Made by a program: the position numbers and the translations under genes. The notes beneath the pieces were generated by a model. That model saw nothing but the letters and a program-made list of their open reading frames with translations, was not told the origin of the DNA and did not search any database. A stretch of 64,000 nt of DNA from Geomonas agri (lineage in GTDB: Bacteria > Desulfobacterota > Desulfuromonadia > Geobacterales > Geobacteraceae): positions 1,240,001 to 1,304,000 of the forward strand of contig NZ_JAINZO010000002.1 of assembly GCF_020179605.1 (NCBI RefSeq). Direction: 5' to 3'. This document shows, piece after piece, positions 52,425-59,939 of the stretch; position 1 is the first letter of the stretch; the number at the start of each line of letters is the position of its first letter.

Positions 52425-52757
52425 TCAAGCCCTGATCATGACCAGTAGCATCTTGAAACGCTTGACCGCGCGAAGGGAATGAGGAATGTTCGCCGGCATG
52501 ATGATGATCTCGCCTGCGGCCACGTTGTGCGCCACCCCGTTTATGTTGACCTCGGCCTCACCGTCCAAAACCTGCACGAAGGCATCATAGGGCGCCGTGT
52601 GCTCGCTCAGTCCCTCGCCAGCGTCAAAAGAGAAAGCCGTGACGGTGCCAACCGGCTTGTCGATAACGGTCCTGCTGACCACCGCGCCGTCCGCATATCC
52701 TGCCAAGTTCACAAGATTAATTGCTTCACCCAGTGCCACCCCTTTTTTCTCTGCCAT
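52425..52757 (-). CDS. Cupin-domain protein
   Basis: A 110-residue single-domain cupin. SEHTAPYDAFVQVLDGEAEV is cupin motif 1 (His and Asp/Glu ligands; His55 or so) and IIIMPANIPHSLRAV is motif 2 with the final His. It likely binds a transition metal. The ATG at 52757 is 7 bases after AGGAG; another ATG 6 bases upstream is too close to that site. Such small cupins often appear in anaerobes near redox genes; the substrate is unknown. Confidence 0.88.
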   Translation of the reverse strand: MAEKKGVALGEAINLVNLAGYADGAVVSRTVIDKPVGTVTAFSFDAGEGLSEHTAPYDAFVQVLDGEAEVNINGVAHNVAAGEIIIMPANIPHSLRAVKRFKMLLVMIRA

Positions 52758-52860
52758 ATCCATTCTCCTTTGCCGGTTGATTGCTCTCGATGTCTGAACT
52801 TTAGCGCGTTCAGAGAGTGATTCAATTGATGCAGGTCAATCTAATGGTAAAATTCTGCGC

Positions 52861-53940
52861 ATGCCCAAGCCTTTTCGCTACCTCGAACCCACCTTCTTCG
52901 CAGGACTGTTCGACGACCCGCTGCTCCTGGTGCGAGTGCGTCCAACCGGCCGCGCTCTCCTTTTCGACTGCGGCAAGATGCACCACCTCGCCAAAAGGGT
53001 CTACACCTCCATCGACGCCATCTTCATCAGCCACGCCCATATGGACCACTTCATGGGGATGGACAGCGTAATCCGCCACAGCCACGCCTCGCCGCGCACT
53101 ATCGACGTCTTCGGTCCGCCGGGACTCTCCAAGCGCATGGCGAGCAAGTTCGCCTGCTACGACTGGAATCTTGCTGATACGTTCTGGGGTAACTTCAGAG
53201 TCAACGAAATCAGGCCAAACGGGAGGGTGGCGAGCATGCTCTACAGTGGCCCGGAAGCCTTTGCGGCCAGTTGCGAGGGGGAGCGTAACGGCGTCCTCTA
53301 CGGCAACCGGCACCTGACCGTGAGCGGGACACAGTGTGAGCACCACATTCCGGTGATGGCCTATCGCATAGACGAGGGCGCGACGTTTGTGCTCGATGAT
53401 GAGCGCATGGCGGCGGAAGGAGTTAAGAAGGGGGAGTGGCTCAAGGACATGGAGAAGCTCTTCCACGACGGCGTCATGGAAGGGAGCCCGGTCAAGTATC
53501 CGCACGACCGCGGCGGGATAGTGGAAGAGAGAGTAGCGCCAGATGCCGCAGAGTTGTACCAGCGCATCAGGAAGTTCGAAGAGCCGGCCAGCATCGGCTA
53601 CGTGACTGACATCGGCTATTCCGAGGAGAACGTGGAGAAGCTGGGGGGGCTGGTGCAGGGGGTGACGCTGTTGGTGTGCGAGTGCGCCTTCCTGGCGTCG
53701 GAGAGCAACAAGGCCGGGTTGTCCCGCCACCTCTGCACGACACAGTTCAACGAGTTATTGGACCGGTTGCGTCCGAGGTACGTGCTGCCGATGCATTTCT
53801 CCAAGACCTACCAGAGGGGGAGCGATCCCTTGTACCAGGAGATCGAGCCCCCACCCGGCGTCACCGTGCTGAAGATCCCGGATCGCCTCACCCCCCGCCC
53901 CATCATGGAGAGCGAAGTGCCGAGGCCAGTCGAGATATAA
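52861..53940 (+). CDS. Metallo-beta-lactamase fold hydrolase (RNase Z-like)
   Basis: A 359-residue MBL-fold protein. The metal site motif FISHAHMDHFMGMD (HxHxDH), a later His in QCEHHIPVMAYR, GYVTDIGYSEEN with a ligand Asp, and LPMHFSKTY are visible. It resembles the ElaC/RNase Z branch in its N-terminal half, but the tRNA-binding exosite arm is not evident. Substrate could be a nucleic acid or a phosphodiester. The upstream ribosome site is weak. Confidence 0.85.
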   Translation: MPKPFRYLEPTFFAGLFDDPLLLVRVRPTGRALLFDCGKMHHLAKRVYTSIDAIFISHAHMDHFMGMDSVIRHSHASPRTIDVFGPPGLSKRMASKFACYDWNLADTFWGNFRVNEIRPNGRVASMLYSGPEAFAASCEGERNGVLYGNRHLTVSGTQCEHHIPVMAYRIDEGATFVLDDERMAAEGVKKGEWLKDMEKLFHDGVMEGSPVKYPHDRGGIVEERVAPDAAELYQRIRKFEEPASIGYVTDIGYSEENVEKLGGLVQGVTLLVCECAFLASESNKAGLSRHLCTTQFNELLDRLRPRYVLPMHFSKTYQRGSDPLYQEIEPPPGVTVLKIPDRLTPRPIMESEVPRPVEI

Positions 53941-54003
53941 CCTGAAAAGCTGGCCCTTTTCTTGTCTTGAATCTCTCACAGCTTTTCTGCTACAAAGGCA
54001 GCC

Positions 54004-54369
54004 ATGAAAAAGACCAGCTCCAACAGTGATGCCCCGGTAGTCTACTCCTCCGAATTCGGTCGCATGTGCCCCGGTTGCGGCAAGCCGGCCAACGCCTGCC
54101 TCTGCAAGAAGTCGGCAGCGCCCGCAGGCGACGGTGTGGTCCGCCTGAGACGCGAAACGAAAGGGCGCGGGGGCAAGACGGTCATCGTCATCACCGGCCT
54201 CCCCCTCGATGCCACGGCGCTCACCGCGCTGGCCGGCGAACTGAAGAAGCGCTGCGGTTGCGGCGGGACCGCCAAGGACGGCGTGATCGAGATCCAGGGC
54301 GACCATGCCGACACCCTTCTCGCCGAACTCGCCAAGCGCGGCTACAAGGCAAAAAGGGCCGGAGGGTAA
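54004..54369 (+). CDS. yciH: SUI1/eIF1-like protein YciH
   Basis: A 121-residue bacterial homologue of translation factor eIF1. The N-terminal zinc-finger-like CPGCGKPANACLCKK is followed by the SUI1 domain: VRLRRETKGRGGKTVIVITGL, ELKKRCGCGGTAKDG and IEIQGDHADTLLAELAKRGY. In E. coli YciH discriminates against non-canonical starts. It is convergent with the S4-domain gene. Confidence 0.94.
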   Translation: MKKTSSNSDAPVVYSSEFGRMCPGCGKPANACLCKKSAAPAGDGVVRLRRETKGRGGKTVIVITGLPLDATALTALAGELKKRCGCGGTAKDGVIEIQGDHADTLLAELAKRGYKAKRAGG

Positions 54370-54376
54370 GCTCCGG

Positions 54377-54574
54377 TTACTCCACCGAGAAGGTCTGCCC
54401 CCCCAGTCCCACCTTGTCGCCGGGACGCAGTTTCCTGCCGCGGCGCAGTTCCACCTCGCCGTTCACCGACACCATCCCCTCAGAGATGATGATCTTGGCT
54501 TCCCCACCCGAGGAGACGGCATCCACCGCCTTAAGAAAACTGTCCAGCTTAATAAACTCCGTGTCGATCTTCAC
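54377..54574 (-). CDS. S4-domain RNA-binding protein (YbcJ/YaaA family)
   Basis: A 65-residue stand-alone S4 domain: FIKLDSFLKAVDAVSSGGEA, IISEGMVSVNGEVELRRGRK and LRPGDKVGL. It binds structured RNA, probably rRNA or tRNA. I chose GTG at 54574 because GGAGG lies 4 bases upstream and it starts like relatives (KIDTEFIKL); another GTG at 54601 is an alternative adding nine residues. Confidence 0.88.
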   Translation of the reverse strand: MKIDTEFIKLDSFLKAVDAVSSGGEAKIIISEGMVSVNGEVELRRGRKLRPGDKVGLGGQTFSVE

Positions 54575-54669
54575 ATTTCCTCCGATATCTATGACTGCCA
54601 CCGTTATGGCGCGGTTGAACTTATCATACTTTTCTGCTAAAAAGGGGCATTTCGCAAAGGAGATTGTGC

Positions 54670-55233
54670 ATGTATACCACTAACGATTTCAAAAAGGGGC
54701 TCGTCATAAAGCTGGACGGCGCTCCCTGTGTCATCATGGACGTAGCCTTCCAGTCCCCCTCCGCTCGCGGCGCCAACACCATGGTCAAGACCAAGTACCG
54801 CAACCTGCTCACTGCCCAGGTCCTCGAGAAGACCTTCCGCTCCGGCGACAAGGTGGACGAGGCGGATTTCGAGCGCCACAAGGGGCAGTTCCTTTACGCC
54901 GACGGCGGCCGCGGCATTTTCATGGACCTCGAAAACTACGAGCAGTTCGAGATGGAAGAGGAAAATTTCGAAGCTATGGCCCCTTTCCTGCTAGACGGCA
55001 CCGAGGTTCAGCTCGGCATCTTCCAGGAGCGCATGGTCAGCGTCGACCTTCCCATGGTCGTCGAGCTGGTGGTGACGGAAACCGCTCCGGCGCTGAAGAA
55101 CGCCACCGCGACTGCACAGACCAAGGAAGCGGTACTTGAGACCGGTCATCGCCTGCAGGTTCCGCCGTATCTCGAGACCGGCGAGAAGATCAAGGTCGAC
55201 ACCCGCGACGGTCGTTTTATCTCCCGCGCTTAG
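54670..55233 (+). CDS. efpL: Elongation factor P-like protein (YeiP/EfpL)
   Basis: A 187-residue three-domain EF-P family protein: KOW-like N domain (FKKGLVIKLDGAPCVIMDVA), OB domain with ENYEQFEMEEENFE, and C-terminal OB domain ending EKIKVDTRDGRFISRA. The loop that contacts the P-site tRNA reads SPSARGANTM, with Arg where classical EF-P has the modified Lys; this matches YeiP/EfpL rather than the main EF-P. It would relieve ribosome stalling at proline-containing motifs. The ATG at 54670 follows AAAGGAG. Confidence 0.9.
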   Translation: MYTTNDFKKGLVIKLDGAPCVIMDVAFQSPSARGANTMVKTKYRNLLTAQVLEKTFRSGDKVDEADFERHKGQFLYADGGRGIFMDLENYEQFEMEEENFEAMAPFLLDGTEVQLGIFQERMVSVDLPMVVELVVTETAPALKNATATAQTKEAVLETGHRLQVPPYLETGEKIKVDTRDGRFISRA

Positions 55234-55260
55234 TCAGTCATAAAAATTAGAAGAAAAGGG

Positions 55261-55289
55261 TTGACACCGTCGGCGATTCAAAGTATAAA
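55261..55289 (+). promoter_or_regulatory. Sigma-70 promoter of tRNA-Phe
   Basis: TTGACA (55261-55266), a 17-base spacer and TATAAA (55284-55289), 11 bases upstream of the tRNA 5' end. Confidence 0.88.
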
Positions 55290-55300
55290 GTTGGTCTCTT

Positions 55301-55376
55301 GCCCAGATAGCTCAGTCGGTAGAGCAGAGGATTGAAAATCCTCGTGTCGGCGGTTCGATTCCGTCTCTGGGCACCA
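55301..55376 (+). tRNA. tRNA-Phe (GAA)
   Basis: A 76-base tRNA with acceptor GCCCAGA / TCTGGGC, discriminator A and encoded CCA; the anticodon loop ATTGAAAAT gives GAA. Its 3' end coincides with the change to AT-rich foreign-looking DNA, making it the likely attachment site of the element that follows. Confidence 0.98.
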
Positions 55377-55386
55377 CTAGAAATCA

Positions 55387-55421
55387 GGCACTTACGTTAA
55401 TTCGTAAGTGCCTTTTCTTTT
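55387..55421 (+). terminator. Rho-independent terminator of tRNA-Phe
   Basis: A 10-bp stem GGCACTTACG / CGTAAGTGCC with a 6-base loop, followed by TTTTCTTTT, 10 bases past the tRNA. Confidence 0.9.
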
Positions 55422-55425
55422 GCTG

Positions 55426-55445
55426 TTGACGCAGATGTTGACGCA
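55426..55445 (+). repeat. Paired TTGACGCA direct repeats, left copy
   Basis: TTGACGCA at 55426-55433 and 55438-55445, spaced 12 bases. An inverted pair with the same 12-base spacing lies at 56174-56193. Such arrays near a tRNA end resemble arm-type binding sites of tyrosine recombinases. Confidence 0.6.
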
Positions 55446-56291
55446 GGTTAAATGCACCGCCTACATCTAAAGCCTCTGCTCTCTTCGACACTGGTGCTTT
55501 TGTCCTATTGCCATAGGACAAAGTACACCAGACACATCCTCCTTTGCTCACATACTCGCAAACTCGGTTGAGTAAGCTATCAGGGCAACTAGACCAGACC
55601 ACTCCTCGCAAGTACCCATTCACACTACCAATACTCATGATACTGTACCCCTCATTAATGCCCTAACCACTAGGAGCAACAAGTGAATTGCTGGTATCGT
55701 GTGTAGGGCGGGTTTGTAAAGGGACATCGGGTTATCTACAAGCACAAAAGCTTTAGGAGGAGTACCACCTATGATCCTGACACCTAACGCCCGCCAACTC
55801 CCGCAGGGTGTTCTCCAAACTTGCATTGTGGGGTGCCAGGTAATGTGAGACTTGTCAGCAGATAAGCTGATAAGCAGAAAAGCAAACTCCGAAGCAGATT
55901 TCATTTTTTATATATACAGTGAGTAGAGTGATTGAGATGTGAGGTCTGAATTAGCGTTATCGCCTACCCCGGGGTCGATTCTGCTAAACGTATAGGTAGG
56001 TATAGGTTGACAAGGGATCTCCGGTTAGAAACGGAATGCGTCCGCTTGCTATAGGAAACCAGTGTCGGCTCTCAAGAGTTATTTGCTACGCAAACATCCC
56101 TTTCGATCCGAGCCTAAAAAACCTCAAGTGGCTGTTGTTTCGACTACTTTGATGTGGTAAAAAGAGCAGTAGTTGCGTCAATACTTGCGTCAAGTGCCAA
56201 TGTGTAGCCGCAAGTGCCTGTAATCCTGTGAGATTTATATTCAAGCAGAGGATACCAAATCCGCTGTGCGCCTCTTGAGTGAAGGAAAGTT
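55446..56291. other. Gene-poor left end of the island
   Basis: About 850 bases with no convincing gene. Two short minus-strand frames (near 55384-55638 and 55635-55904) lack ribosome sites and recognisable domains. Visible structure: the palindrome TTTGTCCTA-ttgcca-TAGGACAAA (about 55498-55521), TATAGGTAGGTATAGG direct repeats near 55993-56008, and the right TGCGTCAA pair. Probably attachment-site DNA and decayed sequence. Confidence 0.5.
56174..56193 (-). repeat. Paired TTGACGCA repeats, right inverted copy
   Basis: TGCGTCAA at 56174-56181 and 56186-56193, i.e. TTGACGCA on the minus strand, again spaced 12 bases. Faces the pair at 55426-55445 across 728 bases. Confidence 0.6.
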
Positions 56292-57077
56292 ATGGAAATG
56301 ATTGATGTAGTGCTAGGGCAAATAGAGAGCAGTAGCAAAAGCAAGATCACTGTCAGAAATATGGCTGAAAGGATCAAAGCTGTTCTGGCATCAGCTATGC
56401 CTGAAGACTATGATGAAATTGATCTGACGCCAGACGCCCTGATTGATGTCATCAGGTATGTTAGAGATGAAGTAAATAAACCTAGGGCCTTTGAGCCCAA
56501 CTACCAGCTCCTTCAAGAGATATTAAAATACCAGAGAAAATTTTACTTACAGGGAACCGTTGATGATACAAGCTTACTTCTCACGTATCGGTCCTATATT
56601 ATCAGACATTCGGAAGTGTATGAGACCCTACGTGAGGAGTTGGATAAGCGTGGAGAAGTGACTTTCCATTACGAACTTAATATGGCCTTACCATTACATG
56701 AAAACATTGATAGCATCAAAAGGTATTGCAATGCTTTAGAAATTGCAGTTAGATCGCAATATGGAATTGTATCAACGATGCTAGACGAGTGTAAAGGATT
56801 AGGCCCCTTTTTCATTTTCCATGAAGACGTTATCGGTAATGAAGAGGCTTGGGATAAAAGGCTACTCTACTGGTATGCCTGTTACGAGGCGCACACCCTT
56901 TGCCACGTCAAAGGTCTGAGCAAAGCTGAAACCATCCGTGAGTTGGATGCCTCCCTTCCAAACCTGTACAGATTTAATCTTGACGATATGACTAACGCAA
57001 CCCACAAGCTTGACGGTTACCTTGATGAAGCAAACCGCTTGATTGCCAGTGCAGCGGCAGGCACCTTCCCCTATTAA
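56292..57077 (+). CDS. Unrecognised island protein (261 residues)
   Basis: A soluble, mostly helical protein with an acidic bias. Visible stretches are MIDVVLGQIESSSKSKITVR, LTPDALIDVIRYVRDEVNKP, and a C-terminal part with WDKRLLYWYACYEAHTLCHV followed by LSKAETIRELDASLP. The AHTLCHVKGL segment has Cys and His but no known zinc motif. GAAGGAAAG precedes the ATG. No homologous family comes to mind; DNA-binding or element-maintenance roles are possible but unsupported. It is on the same strand as the following two genes, 162 bases before the next. Confidence 0.7.
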   Translation: MEMIDVVLGQIESSSKSKITVRNMAERIKAVLASAMPEDYDEIDLTPDALIDVIRYVRDEVNKPRAFEPNYQLLQEILKYQRKFYLQGTVDDTSLLLTYRSYIIRHSEVYETLREELDKRGEVTFHYELNMALPLHENIDSIKRYCNALEIAVRSQYGIVSTMLDECKGLGPFFIFHEDVIGNEEAWDKRLLYWYACYEAHTLCHVKGLSKAETIRELDASLPNLYRFNLDDMTNATHKLDGYLDEANRLIASAAAGTFPY

Positions 57078-57239
57078 CCCACTTTAGTCCCTGCCGTAAC
57101 TCTTCCATCCGATCCCTCCATCCCCCCTTCTGTATAAATCAAAAAAAATACCTTCAACATACCAACTGAAGATCCCTCCTGCTAGAGTCCAATCCATCAC
57201 AGGCCACGAGGCCAATTACAAAAGGATGGAGGAATAACA

Positions 57240-57671
57240 ATGGCAGAGAAAGAAGAGATGAACGGGGTAGGTGGCAGTGTAGCGGATGGGGTTAACCTTG
57301 CTGAGTTCAACAGGATTAAGGCAGAGCTGAGAAGGCACACCGTAGCCAATATGGTCAAGGCTGTCGGCAAAAACAAGGTAATCTGGCGGCAGACGATGGT
57401 CTGGAGAAGGGTTGATCCAGCGGTCGTTGTACCTGATGATGACTTGGTAGCTTACAGCATCATTCATGCGCTCAGGAAAACGGGTGATCCGAACCAAAAG
57501 ATCCAGGTTTCGGACAACGAAATAGAAGCCTACAAGGCACTCGATCCTGACTTTAACCAGACTGTCACTCTGGCTGATGTTCAGAAAAAGGTAAAGGAAC
57601 TCAAGTTCTCGGGGACGCTTTCTGTGAAGGGTGATAATGCTGGTAACGATGACGACGGCCACGAGGAGTAG
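57240..57671 (+). CDS. Unrecognised small acidic-tailed island protein
   Basis: A 143-residue protein. It starts MAEKEEMNGVGGSVADGVNL with GGAGG 6 bases upstream; the middle is basic and amphipathic (IKAELRRHTVANMVKAVGKN, VIWRQTMVWRRVDPAVVV), and the end is strongly acidic (NAGNDDDGHEE). Such basic core plus acidic tail resembles single-strand-binding or nucleoid proteins in outline, but no OB-fold motif is evident. An 11-bp terminator-like hairpin separates it from the polymerase-like gene. Confidence 0.7.
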   Translation: MAEKEEMNGVGGSVADGVNLAEFNRIKAELRRHTVANMVKAVGKNKVIWRQTMVWRRVDPAVVVPDDDLVAYSIIHALRKTGDPNQKIQVSDNEIEAYKALDPDFNQTVTLADVQKKVKELKFSGTLSVKGDNAGNDDDGHEE

Positions 57672-57700
57672 GCAGCATAACAACACCAACTAAAGAAGCC

Positions 57701-57729
57701 AACAGGGGAGATCACAAGTCTCCCCTGTT
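57701..57729 (+). terminator. Terminator-like hairpin before polymerase-like gene
   Basis: Perfect 11-bp stem AACAGGGGAGA / TCTCCCCTGTT with a 7-base loop, followed by a short T-run, 19 bases upstream of the next ATG. It could be a partial terminator or attenuator. Confidence 0.65.
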
Positions 57730-57747
57730 TGCATATCAGGAGCCATT

Positions 57748-59415
57748 ATGAAAGGTGAATATACTAAATACGATAATTTCAGGTGGATCAACTGCAACCG
57801 CTGGAGCAATGCCAAAGAGGTAGATTCTCTAGTTGACCACCTAGTGCAAGACATCCCGTCTCGTAAAAAGGACGGGTACCGGATCAACATGAAGATCCTG
57901 ATACTGGATCTCTACCAGTCCCTCCTCTGTGACCCCGAGCAATACCTTGGATACAGCAGGAACGATAACAGTTATACCAAGACCGGTGCTGACCATCCGT
58001 ACATAAAGAACTCCAGAGTTACGTTCGACTACTTGGTGGGGTGCATTGACCACCTGTGGGGCAAGGGGGTTATACGCAATAAGCCAGGTGGACAATTCTT
58101 CAACGGCCCAAAGAAGGTAAGTTCCTTCGCCGCTAAGATGAGACCGTTGCACTCGTTCATTGATTTGGTTAACACGTACCACCTCACCCCTGAGATGATT
58201 GGCTCCTTCATTGAGGACGAAGTGCTGATATTGAGAGATAAGGCTGATGATGATGGCGTCAAACGGAAGTTGCCAGAACCCAAGAATAAAGAAGCCAAGC
58301 GGATGGCAAAGATAATACGCCAGTACAATATTTTGATAGAAAGGACACATGTTGATGTCGATGTCGAGTGCATGACCTACAATGACCGTGACCTTCTGGT
58401 AGCCCAGCTTGCAGACATGGACGTTTCTAAAAAACGGATTGTACTCAGGTTATCAAGGAAGTCCGTCTACAGGGTGTTCAACAACGGTAGCCTTAAGCAA
58501 GGTGGTCGGTTTTACGGTGGCTGGTGGGTTAGTGCTCCGAGTATCGTGAGGAAGTACATCGCCCTCAATGGTAACCCAACGGTTGAACTGGACTTCTCCG
58601 CAATGCACATACACCTTCTGTATGCAAAGGTGGGAGTCAACTATGCTGCCAAAGGGGAGGATGCTTATACCCTTGAGCCAGGGCAATACACCCTCAGCAA
58701 CCTCGATGATGACAGGGATCTCAACAAGCTGATCCTGCTCACAGCATTTAATGCTAAGACCCCTGAAAAGGCGGCTTCTGCTGTGTTTGACGAGCTAAGA
58801 AAGGAGGAGAAGCTTTATCAGTTTCAGGTGCGTGATCACGAACCAATTAAGGCAAAACTTGCTTTACTTAAAAAGAAACATCCTCAGATATCACACTTGC
58901 TGGCGAGCGATCAGGGGCGAGACCTTCAGTATTATGACTCATGTGTTATCGAAAAAGTAATAGCCCATTTTACCAACAAGCAGATACCCGTTCTCACCGT
59001 CCACGATTCCGTTATATGCCAAGTACAACATGCGGAACAAGTTGTAAATGTGATGTATAGAGCATTTTACCAAACAGCAGAAGAGCTTTTGCACATTAAG
59101 GTTTCACCCACACCAAAATTCACGCTTGCAGGGCATACACTTTCGCAACTCAAATATCAATTAAGATATGTTCCGCCAACTGGATGGTTCATGAATATGT
59201 TAAGGTTCACTGGGATCAACAGGACGTATAATGGGAAGGTTAGCGATACAATTCAACCTGTATTGGATGTTAAACAAACGTCTAGGGAGAATGTATGCTC
59301 TGAAAGTTGTCATTGTCACGTTAGATTGACTGGTAAACTTAAGTTCACGCCCAATATAAAACTTGAACTAAAGAAGAGGGTGGAATCCTCTACTAACGTA
59401 CTGGTGATCAGATAG
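57748..59415 (+). CDS. Putative single-subunit (family A-like) polymerase palm protein
   Basis: A 555-residue protein. The central and C-terminal parts carry a set resembling the palm and fingers of family A DNA polymerases and T7-like RNA polymerases: motif A-like NPTVELDFSAMHIHLLYA (Asp282), motif B-like RDLNKLILLTAFNAK (Arg323, Lys327), and motif C-like IPVLTVHDSVICQ (His419-Asp420-Ser421). GGRFYGGWW (252-260) precedes motif A. The N-terminal 240 residues are helical and unassigned, with no exonuclease or primase motif seen. The C terminus has CSESCHCH (about 517-524), possibly a metal knot. AGGAG precedes the ATG. It could replicate the element, act as a primer-independent polymerase, or be a defence enzyme. 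Identification rests on motifs only. Confidence 0.62.
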   Translation: MKGEYTKYDNFRWINCNRWSNAKEVDSLVDHLVQDIPSRKKDGYRINMKILILDLYQSLLCDPEQYLGYSRNDNSYTKTGADHPYIKNSRVTFDYLVGCIDHLWGKGVIRNKPGGQFFNGPKKVSSFAAKMRPLHSFIDLVNTYHLTPEMIGSFIEDEVLILRDKADDDGVKRKLPEPKNKEAKRMAKIIRQYNILIERTHVDVDVECMTYNDRDLLVAQLADMDVSKKRIVLRLSRKSVYRVFNNGSLKQGGRFYGGWWVSAPSIVRKYIALNGNPTVELDFSAMHIHLLYAKVGVNYAAKGEDAYTLEPGQYTLSNLDDDRDLNKLILLTAFNAKTPEKAASAVFDELRKEEKLYQFQVRDHEPIKAKLALLKKKHPQISHLLASDQGRDLQYYDSCVIEKVIAHFTNKQIPVLTVHDSVICQVQHAEQVVNVMYRAFYQTAEELLHIKVSPTPKFTLAGHTLSQLKYQLRYVPPTGWFMNMLRFTGINRTYNGKVSDTIQPVLDVKQTSRENVCSESCHCHVRLTGKLKFTPNIKLELKKRVESSTNVLVIR

Positions 59416-59939
59416 CATCCAAGTGAGGCAGGGGCCTCACGATATGATCCATGGAACTTAGGTAATAGATCATGTGGTATATCGGTGAGCACCCATAGAC
59501 ATAACACTGGCACCGGGGATTCCTCCATAACTCAGGCCGATTCGAGCTAAGCTGTTGAATTTAACTGAAAAGTGCGGGCTGTCGAGTCGTGAGGAGGCCG
59601 CGTCGGTCTAGCCGGAGCAGAGTCGATGCAGCGACTGGAAACTTGTGCTGTCTTGAAGATGATGTAAGTGTGGGGCTGGCAGGAAAGTCTCGTTGTAAGC
59701 TAAACGAAAAGTCTCATGCTGTTTTTATTTTAAACATTTAGCGTCACCTCTCTCAGCACAAGGAACCTTTCTAATTAGCAGAATGGTCAACCCCACCCCT
59801 TTCCTGCATCGAGATACAATGTCTTGTCAGAAACGAAATTTGGAGCCTGTAGATGGTAAAGCTTTAACTAAAGCTAACCTTGTGATATAACGGGTCAGCT
59901 TCCACTGCTAATCCCAAAGCCATATAGGTACGTCCCGTC
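59416..59939. other. Gene-free 524-bp block between polymerase-like gene and hsdR
   Basis: No convincing coding frame on either strand. It begins with a perfect hairpin GTGAGGC-AGGG-GCCTCAC (59423-59440), contains a GC-richer stretch (about 59570-59650, GTGCGGGCTGTCGAGTCGTG...) with short inverted segments such as GTCGATGCAGCGAC, then AT-rich DNA. It could hold a structured RNA or be a decayed insert. The hsdR promoter must lie within or before it. Confidence 0.5.

Noticed and set aside
55384-55638. An 84-codon minus-strand frame overlapping the tRNA-Phe terminator and arm-type repeats
   Set aside because: It runs through the terminator hairpin and the TTGACGCA repeats and has no ribosome site or domain.
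55635-55904. An 89-codon minus-strand frame at the left end of the island
   Set aside because: No ribosome site before its ATG and no recognisable domain; composition compatible with chance in AT-rich DNA. Could be a gene remnant.
59316-59528. A 70-codon minus-strand frame over the end of the polymerase-like gene
   Set aside because: Antisense, no ribosome site, no domain.
59416-59939. Group II intron or retron RNA
   Set aside because: No reverse transcriptase gene with a YxDD motif in the window and no recognisable domain V hairpin or msr-msd pairing; left as unexplained.
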